Notes: generated from the sequence alone by a model not told the origin. 5,920 nt of DNA from Fimbriimonadales bacterium (GCA_026416065.1 JAOAFW010000282.1:1-5920); one strand, 5' to 3'. Positions 1 through 5,831 are shown, counted from the stretch's first letter. A program made the numbers and translations.

Positions 1-22
1 TTCCCCCGCTGCGCGAGGGGAA
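1..22 (-). terminator. Possible terminator hairpin after the small leftward gene
   Basis: A 6-bp perfect stem (TTCCCC at 1-6 with GGGGAA at 17-22) can be extended inside by CGC/GCG around a bulged A. It lies about 23 bp beyond the stop codon of the leftward gene at 45-248, where a terminator would be expected. Any T-tract for a leftward terminator would lie off the window edge, so rho-independent function cannot be judged. A competing 5-bp pairing (CTGCG/CGCAG on the minus strand) is also possible. Confidence 0.3.
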
Positions 23-44
23 ACCCGCAGGAGAGAGATACTAC

Positions 45-248
45 TTACTGCTGTTCGCGTCGGTTGCATCTGCGTTCGAGAGCGGCGATGAGCAGCTCCA
101 GCGCGCCCGCAATCAATCCGAACAGGAGGGGGTCGATGCCGCTGAACCAGAGAACTGGCCACAGCACGGCACGCCCCGCCTTACAGATGTCGGGCAGCCA
201 GGGCAACGCCGCCACCGCCGATAACAGAATCCACCACCGTCGCACCAT
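45..248 (-). CDS. Small predicted two-helix membrane protein, function unknown
   Basis: I do not recognise this protein. It is 67 residues from the ATG at 248. A basic/aromatic start (MVRRWW) leads into a hydrophobic stretch at about residues 5-18. A short polar turn (DICKAGR, 20-26) follows, then a second hydrophobic stretch at about 27-55 and a basic, hydrophilic tail (ERRCNRREQQ). This predicts a small integral membrane protein with one or two helices. The start is chosen by the Shine-Dalgarno AAGGAGG at 260-254: upstream GTG 254 overlaps it and ATG 251 is only 2 nt away, whereas ATG 248 is 5 nt away and GTG 245 is 8 nt away. It is divergent from pdxS and stops with TAA at 47-45. The strong ribosome site and clear hydrophobic pattern argue that it is real. 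The overlapping rightward frame at 64-381 is taken as its shadow. Confidence 0.65.
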   Translation of the reverse strand: MVRRWWILLSAVAALPWLPDICKAGRAVLWPVLWFSGIDPLLFGLIAGALELLIAALERRCNRREQQ

Positions 249-260
249 CATCACCTCCTT
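249..260 (-). promoter_or_regulatory. Near-perfect Shine-Dalgarno sequence of the small membrane protein gene
   Basis: Read leftward this is AAGGAGGTGATG, which matches the complement of the usual 16S rRNA 3' end over AAGGAGGTGAT. It decides the start: the GTG and first ATG of the frame lie in or against it, so ATG 248 or GTG 245 should be used. It is far stronger than any site seen for the rightward genes, which suggests efficient translation of a very short protein. Confidence 0.7.
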
Positions 261-289
261 CCGGTGGGGAGTTTTACTGCCGCATCACT

Positions 290-306
290 CACCCCGCGCG
301 CGGGTG
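290..306. repeat. Short GC-rich inverted repeat in the divergent intergenic region
   Basis: CACCC at 290-294 pairs with GGGTG at 302-306 around the 7-nt loop CGCGCGC. It lies between the small leftward gene and the pdxS promoter, in the likely 5' leader of the leftward transcript. It could be an operator half-site pair or an RNA hairpin. Nothing in the sequence shows which, and short GC-rich palindromes arise easily by chance here. Confidence 0.3.
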
Positions 307-319
307 TTGACTCTATTAA

Positions 320-333
320 CGCCGCGAACGGCG
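320..333. repeat. CGCCG/CGGCG stem-loop upstream of the pdxS promoter
   Basis: CGCCG (320-324) and CGGCG (329-333) form a 5-bp stem with a 4-nt loop: CGAA rightward, TTCG leftward. Rightward it is followed by ATTTTAT, so it looks like a weak rho-independent terminator for transcripts arriving from the left. Leftward it would be a tetraloop hairpin in the leader of the 45-248 gene. The stem is short and no rightward gene is visible before it. Confidence 0.3.
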
Positions 334-336
334 ATT

Positions 337-357
337 TTATGCTTTCAGAAGCCACCT
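337..357 (+). repeat. Diverged direct repeat, copy 1 (overlaps the pdxS promoter)
   Basis: These 21 bases match 420-442 at every position once two single-base gaps are allowed: copy 2 has an extra G at 427 and one extra A in its run at 433-435. The copy contains ATG at 339 and the proposed -35 element TTCAGA at 344-349. Its ATG reads M-L-S-E-A-T before diverging. The GCC ACC codons fall in the same phase relative to that ATG as GCC ACC do in the pdxS reading frame. Confidence 0.7.
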
Positions 358-372
358 CTGCTCAGGTATAAT
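344..372 (+). promoter_or_regulatory. Sigma-70-type promoter for pdxS-pdxT
   Basis: The -10 element is the perfect consensus TATAAT (367-372). A 17-bp spacer separates it from TTCAGA (344-349), which matches TTGACA at 4 of 6 positions. No TGn extension is present. Transcription would be expected to start near G379, only about 3 nt before the ATG at 382 and about 43 nt before the Shine-Dalgarno-led ATG at 422. This makes it the likely driver of pdxS, pdxT and probably the VWA gene. Confidence 0.65.
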
Positions 373-381
373 CCCCCTGCT

Positions 382-1308
382 ATGACACCGAATGTTTCGA
401 GCCACGAACAGGAGAGTCGTTATGCTGTTCAGAAAGCCACCTGGCGCACGAAAGTCGGTTTAGCCGAGATGTTGCGCGGGGGCGTGATTATGGATGTGGT
501 GAACGCCGAGCAGGCGCAAATCGCCGAAGAGGCAGGCGCAGTCGCCGTGATGGCGCTGGAGCGCGTGCCCGCCGACATTCGGCGCGAAGGCGGCGTCGCC
601 CGCATGTCCGACCCGCTGATTATCGAGGAGATTATGAACGCCGTCACGATCCCTGTGATGGCGAAATGCCGTATCGGGCACTTCGCGGAGGCGATGATTT
701 TAGAGGCGTTAGGAGTGGACTTCATCGACGAGAGCGAGGTGCTGACCCCCGCCGATGAGGAGCATCATGTGAATAAGCACGCTTTCAAGACGCCGTTCGT
801 GTGCGGGGCGCGCGATTTGGGCGAGGCGCTCCGACGCATCGGCGAGGGCGCGGCAATGATCCGCACCAAAGGCGAGGCAGGCACAGGCAACATCGTGGAA
901 GCCGTGCGCCACATGCGGGCGATTATGAAGGATATCCGCCGTATTCACAGCGCGCCCGAAGACGAACTGATGGCGATTGCCAAGCAGCTGCAGGCTCCGT
1001 ACGATTTGGTTGTGGAAATCCACCAGACCGGCAGGCTGCCCGTGCCGAACTTCTCGGCGGGGGGTATTGCGACGCCTGCGGACGCCGCGCTGATGATGTG
1101 GCTCGGCGCGGAAGCGGTGTTCGTCGGCTCTGGTATCTTCAAGTCATCCGACCCCGTGCGGCGCGCCCGCGCGATTGTGGACGCCGTGACCTACTATCGC
1201 GAGCCGGAGATGCTGGCAGAGGTCTCCAAAGGTCTCGGCGAGGCGATGCCCAGCCTCGATGTGCGCAAACTCGCCGAAGAGGAACTGATGGCAGTGCGCG
1301 GGTGGTAG
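382..1308 (+). CDS. pdxS: Pyridoxal 5'-phosphate synthase, PdxS (Snz/PDX1) subunit
   Basis: This is the synthase subunit of the DXP-independent vitamin B6 pathway. It forms PLP from ribose 5-phosphate, glyceraldehyde 3-phosphate and ammonia supplied by PdxT, in the cytoplasm, as a (beta/alpha)8 barrel that assembles into a dodecamer in known relatives. Family hallmarks are intact: GGVIMDV (33-39, with Asp38), AEEAGAVAVMALERVPADIR (48-67), PVMAK with Schiff-base Lys95, RIGHF, DESEVLTPADEEHHVNKH (116-133), the phosphate loop around RTKGEAGTG with second catalytic Lys163, NFSAGGIATPADAALMM, VGSGIFKS (248-255) and a terminal RGW. Length is 308 residues from ATG 382. Catalytic residues are shifted by exactly 14 relative to B. 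subtilis PdxS (Lys81, Lys149), so the first 14 residues are extra. No Shine-Dalgarno precedes ATG 382, while a good one precedes an out-of-frame ATG at 422, so the true start is uncertain. The identity is certain. Confidence 0.97.
   Translation: MTPNVSSHEQESRYAVQKATWRTKVGLAEMLRGGVIMDVVNAEQAQIAEEAGAVAVMALERVPADIRREGGVARMSDPLIIEEIMNAVTIPVMAKCRIGHFAEAMILEALGVDFIDESEVLTPADEEHHVNKHAFKTPFVCGARDLGEALRRIGEGAAMIRTKGEAGTGNIVEAVRHMRAIMKDIRRIHSAPEDELMAIAKQLQAPYDLVVEIHQTGRLPVPNFSAGGIATPADAALMMWLGAEAVFVGSGIFKSSDPVRRARAIVDAVTYYREPEMLAEVSKGLGEAMPSLDVRKLAEEELMAVRGW
410..424 (+). promoter_or_regulatory. Shine-Dalgarno plus ATG that is out of frame with pdxS
   Basis: AGGAG (410-414) is followed after an ideal 7-nt spacer by ATG at 422-424. 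This is where related PdxS proteins would begin (residue 14/15 of the long form). The ATG is one base out of phase: it opens a 13-codon frame (M-L-F-R-K-P-P-G-A-R-K-S-V) ending with TAG at 461-463. One added base just after the ATG would give M-A-V-Q-K-A-T-W and continue into PdxS. It could be the real start damaged by a one-base loss, a sequencing or assembly error, or a short overlapping leader ORF. Confidence 0.6.
420..442 (+). repeat. Diverged direct repeat, copy 2 (pdxS start region)
   Basis: This is the second copy of the element at 337-357, two bases longer. It spans the out-of-frame ATG at 422 and the first codons that align with other PdxS proteins (A-V-Q-K-A-T). It also contains a second TTCAGA at 428-433. 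The copies lie about 85 bp apart, measured at their right ends. A chance match of this length so close by seems unlikely, so a local duplication is the simplest reading. Confidence 0.7.
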
Positions 1309-1878
1309 ATGACTGTCGGTGTCCTTGCGCTACAGGGCGATTTTGCGGAACACATGGCGATGCTCGCGCGAATTGGCGTCGAGGCGCGCGAAGTGCGCAA
1401 GCTCAGCGACTTAGAAGGCGTCGACGCGCTGATTATCCCAGGCGGCGAAAGCACCACGATTGGCAAACTGATGGCGCGGTATGAGCTGGACAAAGCCATC
1501 CGCGCTCGCGCCGAGCAGGGCATGCCGATTTACGGAACCTGCGCCGGCATGATTTTGCTGGCGAAGGATATCGAAGGCAGCCAGCAGCCGCGACTGGGAC
1601 TGATGGACATCGCCGTCGTGCGCAACGCCTTCGGCAGACAGATTGAGAGCTTCGAAGCCGACATCCCATTCAAGCCGACGCCTGAGCGACCTGTACGAGG
1701 CGTGTTTATCCGCGCGCCGATAGTCGCTAAAGTGGGGAAAGGCGTAGAGGTGCTGAGTGAGTTCGACGGCAAAATCGTCGCCGTGAAACAGGGCAACCTG
1801 CTCGCGACGGCGTTCCACCCCGAACTGACCGACGACGAGCGCGTACATCGCTATTTCCTCGAAATGATACAAAAATAG
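1309..1878 (+). CDS. pdxT: Pyridoxal 5'-phosphate synthase glutaminase, PdxT (Sno/PDX2) subunit
   Basis: This class I glutamine amidotransferase hydrolyses glutamine and channels the ammonia to PdxS. At 189 residues it has the usual family length. The start reads MTVGVLALQGDFAEH, typical of PdxT. GGESTT (45-50) is the conserved loop that contacts substrate. The nucleophile elbow GTCAGM gives Cys78, and FHPEL gives His170 and Glu172, completing the Cys-His-Glu triad. The family motif FGRQ is at 108-111. The ATG directly abuts the pdxS stop (TAGATG), with only a weak GGGTGG upstream inside pdxS, so translation is probably coupled to pdxS. Nothing is missing or truncated. Lack of other amidotransferase domains and the pdxS neighbour rule out HisH or PurQ. 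Confidence 0.97.
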   Translation: MTVGVLALQGDFAEHMAMLARIGVEAREVRKLSDLEGVDALIIPGGESTTIGKLMARYELDKAIRARAEQGMPIYGTCAGMILLAKDIEGSQQPRLGLMDIAVVRNAFGRQIESFEADIPFKPTPERPVRGVFIRAPIVAKVGKGVEVLSEFDGKIVAVKQGNLLATAFHPELTDDERVHRYFLEMIQK

Positions 1879-1920
1879 CAGGAGTTCCCCCATCGCTCTG
1901 AGAATCTACCTTTTGTCGCG

Positions 1921-4872
1921 ATGCGATTCACGGAGCCGTTGTATCTGCTATTGCTACCTGTTTTGTGGGGCTGGGTCTGGTGGACGGGACGGCGTCTGCT
2001 GGGCGTGAGTCGGGCGCGGCGGCGCGTCATCCTTGCGCTGCGTATGACGCTGATTCTGTTGGTGGTACTCGCGCTGGCGGGATGGCAGGGCGTGAGTACG
2101 CTGCGCAGCGTTTGCACAATCTTCGTGCTGGATCAGTCGGCGAGCGTGTCAGACTCGGGGCGTCAGGTAGCGCGCGACTACCTGCAGCAGGCTTTGCGCA
2201 ACGCCCCGGACGACGCACTGACCGGACTGGTCGTGTTCGGCGCGGAGCCGATGGTGGAGTGGCTGCCCGCCCCGCGCAAGCAACTCGGCTCGATGTACGC
2301 CAAGCCAAACGCTGATGGCACGGACATCGCGGGCGCGCTACGTCTGGCGACGGCGATGTTCCCCGACGGCTACGCACGGCGCATCGTGTTGCTGACCGAC
2401 GGCAACGAGACGCACGGCGACGCCTACGCCACCGCACAGGTCGCCAGCGTGGAGGGCATCCCCATCGATGTCGTGCCCCTGCCCACAGGCAAGGCGGGCA
2501 ACGACGCGCTGATTGAAGCCATCGAAGCCCCCAGCGTCGCCAAAGTCGGTGAGCCATACAACGTGCGAATTGTCGTGCAGTCGCAACGGCACGCGGAAGG
2601 CAAAATCACACTTGACCGTGAAGGCACACCCCTCAAAACCCTGCCCGTAAAGCTTTCACCGGGCGTGAATCTGATTACGACGACGCTCCGCGCCGACAAA
2701 GCGGGTGTGCAACGCATTCGCGCGACACTGGAGGCGCAGCCCGACAGCGACCCACGCAACAATATCGGTCTCGCGCTGACCCGCGTGCAGGGCAAGCCGC
2801 ACGTGCTGATTGCCGAAGGCAGAGCCGGCACAAGTGAGGCAATCGCCCGTGCCCTGCAAGCCAACAACATCTCCGTGACGCGCGTGCGCGAGGGTGGATT
2901 CCCTGCAACGCCCGAAAAACTGCTCGACTACGACGCGATCGTGTTCAACGACTTTCCTGCCACTGCGCTCAGCCCCCAGCAGATGGAGGCGGTCAAAACC
3001 GCCGTGCGCGACGCCGGCGTCGGATTCGTGATGGTGGGTGGCGAGCAGTCCTATCAGATGGGTGGCTATTACGGCACGCCGATTGCGGAAGTGTTGCCCG
3101 TAGACTTAGACATCAAGCATCGCCAGATCCAGCACGCGGCGACCGTCATTCTGATTGTGGACTCTTCGGGCAGCATGAACGAGCATATTGGTCCGCATAA
3201 GGTGGCTCACCTGGCGGCGGAGGCATCCATCAAGACGCTGCAGATGCTGCGCCCGATTGACCGTTTCGGCGTGATTATCAGCAGTCACGGCTCCGACTGG
3301 CTGCTGCCCGATTACGCCCGCTCGGGCTTTGACCCGTTCAGCTGCGAGGGGCGCAACTTTCAGGGCTGTCATGGACAACGCGCGGGTCAGCCGCCGAGCG
3401 CAATTTTCCCTGCCAGTGAGCGCGAGCCGATTATCGCTGTGCTGCAGAAAGTGTATGGTACAGGAGGCGGGATTTTCGTGCGGGGCAGTCTGGAGATGGC
3501 AATGCGTGGGATGCTCTCTGAACCACCTGACCGTGCCCGCCACATCATCATGCTGGCGGACGCCACCGACTGCGATGAGCAGGAGGGGAGTCTCCAGAGA
3601 GCGCAGCAACTGCGGGGGATGGGCGTGACGCTCAGTGTTGTGGCGTTCGGCGACGGCAAGGATACCCCCTTCCTGAAGCAGCTCGCGCGGGCAGGAGGCG
3701 GACAGTTCTACCAGACGCGCGACGCCGCTTCGCTCCCGCGCTTGTTCACTGCCGATGTCAGCGCGATGACCCGCAGCACGATTGAGGAAGGCGCGTTCAC
3801 TCCCAAAGTGAACGCCTCCGACGAGCGTTTGCGCGAGGTGGACTGGTCGCGCACGCCTGCGCTGCTGGCGTACAATCTGGTTTCCGACCGCCCGATGGCG
3901 CAGGTGCTGATGCGCACACACAAGGACGATCCGCTGTTGGCGGTGTGGCGGTATGGGCTGGGCACGGCGATTGCGTTCACCTCCGACGCACAGCCGCGCT
4001 GGGCGCAACGCTGGGTCGGCTGGCAGGGCTACTCGGTGTTCTGGACACAGGTGATCCGCAGCGCGATGCGCCCCTCCGCTCAACCGAATCTGGGTTTGAC
4101 CGCAACCGTGCGCAACGGGCAGGCGATAGTGGAGCTGCAGGCGTTCACCCCGCAGGGCGACCCGATTAATGGCTTGACCCCGCAGCTGGTGGTGGGCGCG
4201 CCGTCGGGCGAGCAGCAGCAAATCACCATGAATATGGAAGGTGCAGGCAAATATGTGGCGCAGTTCCCGCTGCGCGAGCAGGGGCTGTTCACGCTTAGCA
4301 CACAGGGCGAATTCGGCACGGGGCGCACGGCGACGCTGACTACCGCCTTAGCTGTGCCCTATCCGCTGGAGTATCGGTTCTACCGCGAGAATCGCCCGCT
4401 GCTGGAGCGAGTCGCTGCGCAGACGCAGGGGCGTGTGAACCCCGAACCCACCCGTACCTACGACCCACCGCCCGCACCGCAACGCTTCACACGCGACCTG
4501 TGGACGCTCGCCCTGCTGCTGAGCCTGCTCCTGCTGATGGTGGACATCACCGTGCGGCGCGTGGTGATTACGATTCCCGAAGCGGTCGCCGCGCTGGTGG
4601 GCAGGCTGCGCCTACGCCGCGCCCCACGCGCAGCGACCATACAGGCGGCTCAGCGTCTGCACGCCGCCAAGCAACGTGCTCAAGTGACGCGGGCGTCTTC
4701 ACCTGACCAGCCCACTCGTAGCGTTGGCGTCCCCGCTGACGGACAACGCTTGAGCGAGACGCCTAAGCCACAGCCCGCGGCACGAGCGTCCCCGCCCGTG
4801 CAAGATGAATCCGCATCCCAAGACACGTTCGGACGCCTGCTCAAAGCAAAACAGCGCGGGACAAAAAGCTAA
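1921..4872 (+). CDS. Large membrane-anchored protein with two VWA domains and a glutamine-amidotransferase-like domain
   Basis: A 983-residue protein with no gene name I can assign. Two N-terminal membrane helices (about 6-21 and 36-55) flank a basic loop (GRRLLGVSRARRR), and a third helix lies at about 860-875. By the positive-inside rule the middle is extracytoplasmic and the basic, proline-rich tail (876-983) is cytoplasmic. The first VWA domain (about 66-190) has a full MIDAS: Asp71-Ser73-Ser75, Thr134, Asp160 (LLTDG). A beta-rich linker (about 200-290) leads to a class I amidotransferase-like fold (about 292-395; FNDFPAT, FVMVGGEQSYQMGGYY) without a nucleophile cysteine. The second VWA domain (about 407-612) has Asp414-Ser416-Ser418 and Asp547, but Ile/Gly replaces the MIDAS Thr. 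The module at 670-718 (LLAVWRYGLGTAIAFTSDAQPRW) is typical of this family. It follows pdxT by 42 bp with no nearby Shine-Dalgarno; AGGAG at 1880-1884 is too distant. Role unknown; BatA-like or envelope-stress functions are conceivable. Confidence 0.9.
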   Translation: MRFTEPLYLLLLPVLWGWVWWTGRRLLGVSRARRRVILALRMTLILLVVLALAGWQGVSTLRSVCTIFVLDQSASVSDSGRQVARDYLQQALRNAPDDALTGLVVFGAEPMVEWLPAPRKQLGSMYAKPNADGTDIAGALRLATAMFPDGYARRIVLLTDGNETHGDAYATAQVASVEGIPIDVVPLPTGKAGNDALIEAIEAPSVAKVGEPYNVRIVVQSQRHAEGKITLDREGTPLKTLPVKLSPGVNLITTTLRADKAGVQRIRATLEAQPDSDPRNNIGLALTRVQGKPHVLIAEGRAGTSEAIARALQANNISVTRVREGGFPATPEKLLDYDAIVFNDFPATALSPQQMEAVKTAVRDAGVGFVMVGGEQSYQMGGYYGTPIAEVLPVDLDIKHRQIQHAATVILIVDSSGSMNEHIGPHKVAHLAAEASIKTLQMLRPIDRFGVIISSHGSDWLLPDYARSGFDPFSCEGRNFQGCHGQRAGQPPSAIFPASEREPIIAVLQKVYGTGGGIFVRGSLEMAMRGMLSEPPDRARHIIMLADATDCDEQEGSLQRAQQLRGMGVTLSVVAFGDGKDTPFLKQLARAGGGQFYQTRDAASLPRLFTADVSAMTRSTIEEGAFTPKVNASDERLREVDWSRTPALLAYNLVSDRPMAQVLMRTHKDDPLLAVWRYGLGTAIAFTSDAQPRWAQRWVGWQGYSVFWTQVIRSAMRPSAQPNLGLTATVRNGQAIVELQAFTPQGDPINGLTPQLVVGAPSGEQQQITMNMEGAGKYVAQFPLREQGLFTLSTQGEFGTGRTATLTTALAVPYPLEYRFYRENRPLLERVAAQTQGRVNPEPTRTYDPPPAPQRFTRDLWTLALLLSLLLLMVDITVRRVVITIPEAVAALVGRLRLRRAPRAATIQAAQRLHAAKQRAQVTRASSPDQPTRSVGVPADGQRLSETPKPQPAARASPPVQDESASQDTFGRLLKAKQRGTKS
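3793..3815. repeat. Perfect 9-bp hairpin inside the VWA gene
   Basis: GCGTTCACT (3793-3801) is followed by a CCCAA loop and its exact complement AGTGAACGC (3807-3815). It encodes residues 625-632 (AFTPKVNA), just after the second VWA domain. It has no T-tract and lies far from either gene end, so a terminator role is unlikely. It may affect translation or mRNA stability, or be chance. Confidence 0.45.
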
Positions 4873-4875
4873 TTG

Positions 4876-5820
4876 CTACACTCGCGGCGGCTGGAATCGG
4901 TTGAAGCTCGCCTCATCGAGCGGTGGCTTGAGTTGCCCCTGCGCAATCATCTGCTCCAGCCGCTGGATAGTGTTCATCACACGGGCAGGCACATCCTTGC
5001 GCGTGAAGCGCATCGGGCTAAGCCCCACGCCTTTCTCCTTCACGCCGTACACAATCGTGCCGCTCTTGAACTGCCCCTTGGCGACGCGCTGGCACGCGTC
5101 GAACACGGCGTTGTCCACACGCTTCATCATGCTGGTCAGCACGCGCCCCGGCGCGAGGTGATCCTGGTCGCTGTCCACGCCAATCGCGTAGAAGCCCTTG
5201 CCTTTCTGCTCGGCGGCGCGAATGACGCCCACGCCGCAGCGTCCCGCCGCGTGATAGATGATGTCCGCCCCCTGATTGAACTGCGTAAGCGCGAGTTCGC
5301 GCCCCTTGTTCACATCGTCCCAGTTGCCCGTGTAGCCCACCAGCACCTGCGCACGGGGATTGGTGGTCTTCACGCCCGCGCGATAGCCGTACTCGAACTT
5401 CTTAATCAGGGGCACATTCATCCCGCCGATGAAGCCGACTTTATTGGTCTTGGTCATCGCGCCTGCGAGCGCGCCCACCAGAAACGAGCCTTCCTGTTCG
5501 TTGAAAATCAGCGACACGCAGTTCGGCAGGTTCGGCGCTTTGCCGTCCACGATGCCGAAATAGACTTTGGGGAAGCGGGGCGCAACCCGCGCCAGTGCAT
5601 CCTCCATCAGAAAGCCGACCGCAAACACCACATTGAAGCCCTGCCGTGCGAGCGTTGTGAGATTGCGCACATAGTCGGCGGCGGTGCGGGACTCCAGATA
5701 GCGCACTTCCGCGCCGAGTTCCTTCTGAGCGCGTTGCAACCCGCGCCACGCCGAGGCGTTGAACGACTCATCGCCGATACCGCCCACATCGGTCACCATC
5801 GCTGCGCGTATCTTCTGCAT
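4876..5820 (-). CDS. BMP-family (BmpA/PnrA-like) substrate-binding-type protein without a signal peptide
   Basis: This 314-residue protein belongs to the basic membrane protein family. Characterised members are lipoproteins that capture nucleosides for ABC importers. Markers are the opening strand and binding loop MVTDVGGIGDESFNASAW (8-25), VVFAVGFLMEDAL (64-76), EGSFLVGALAGAMTKTNKVGFIGGM (110-134, the longest family signature), FEYGYRAGV (142-150), ADIIYHAAGRCGVGV (185-199) and YAIGVDSDQDHLAPG (211-225). The fold spans the whole protein. ATG 5820 is chosen because AGGGAGG (5831-5825) lies 4 nt upstream. From there the first beta-strand starts at residue 4, leaving no signal peptide or lipobox. 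The in-frame extension to 5886 (MRRLSRGDSPNGYN...) is not hydrophobic either. It converges on the VWA gene with 3 bp between stop codons. No permease or ATPase gene is within view. Confidence 0.88.
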   Translation of the reverse strand: MQKIRAAMVTDVGGIGDESFNASAWRGLQRAQKELGAEVRYLESRTAADYVRNLTTLARQGFNVVFAVGFLMEDALARVAPRFPKVYFGIVDGKAPNLPNCVSLIFNEQEGSFLVGALAGAMTKTNKVGFIGGMNVPLIKKFEYGYRAGVKTTNPRAQVLVGYTGNWDDVNKGRELALTQFNQGADIIYHAAGRCGVGVIRAAEQKGKGFYAIGVDSDQDHLAPGRVLTSMMKRVDNAVFDACQRVAKGQFKSGTIVYGVKEKGVGLSPMRFTRKDVPARVMNTIQRLEQMIAQGQLKPPLDEASFNRFQPPRV

Positions 5821-5824
5821 AGAA

Positions 5825-5831
5825 CCTCCCT
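5825..5831 (-). promoter_or_regulatory. Shine-Dalgarno sequence of the BMP-family gene
   Basis: Leftward this reads AGGGAGG followed by TTCT and the ATG at 5820. The spacing of 4 nt is slightly short but the pairing is strong. It fixes the start of the BMP protein at 5820 and therefore supports the absence of an export signal. Confidence 0.65.

Noticed and set aside
334..339. Leftward TAAAAT as the -10 of the small membrane protein gene
   Set aside because: It matches 5 of 6 bases, but no acceptable -35 lies 16-18 bp upstream. The promoter of the leftward gene remains unidentified.
307..340. TTGACT as a -35 element of a second pdxS promoter
   Set aside because: No -10-like hexamer lies 16-19 bp downstream; the best options are GCGATT-like or too far away.
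64..381. Upstream in-frame extension of pdxS giving a 414-residue protein
   Set aside because: The extra residues have no resemblance to PdxS, run antisense through the small membrane protein gene with its strong ribosome site, and precede the promoter at 344-372. It is an open frame in GC-rich DNA.
249..421. Riboswitch or known PLP-responsive RNA in the pdxS leader
   Set aside because: The predicted leader is at most about 43 nt and shows no multi-helix structure. I know of no PLP riboswitch to match.
1892..1894. ATC after AGGAG (1880-1884) as a non-standard start of the VWA gene
   Set aside because: It is out of frame with the VWA reading frame. The AGGAG is 36 nt from ATG 1921, and ATG 1921 gives a typical N-terminus for the family.
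3106..4221. A 371-codon leftward open frame inside the VWA gene
   Set aside because: The composition is shadow-like and the VWA reading frame has recognisable domains throughout, so this is not a separate gene.
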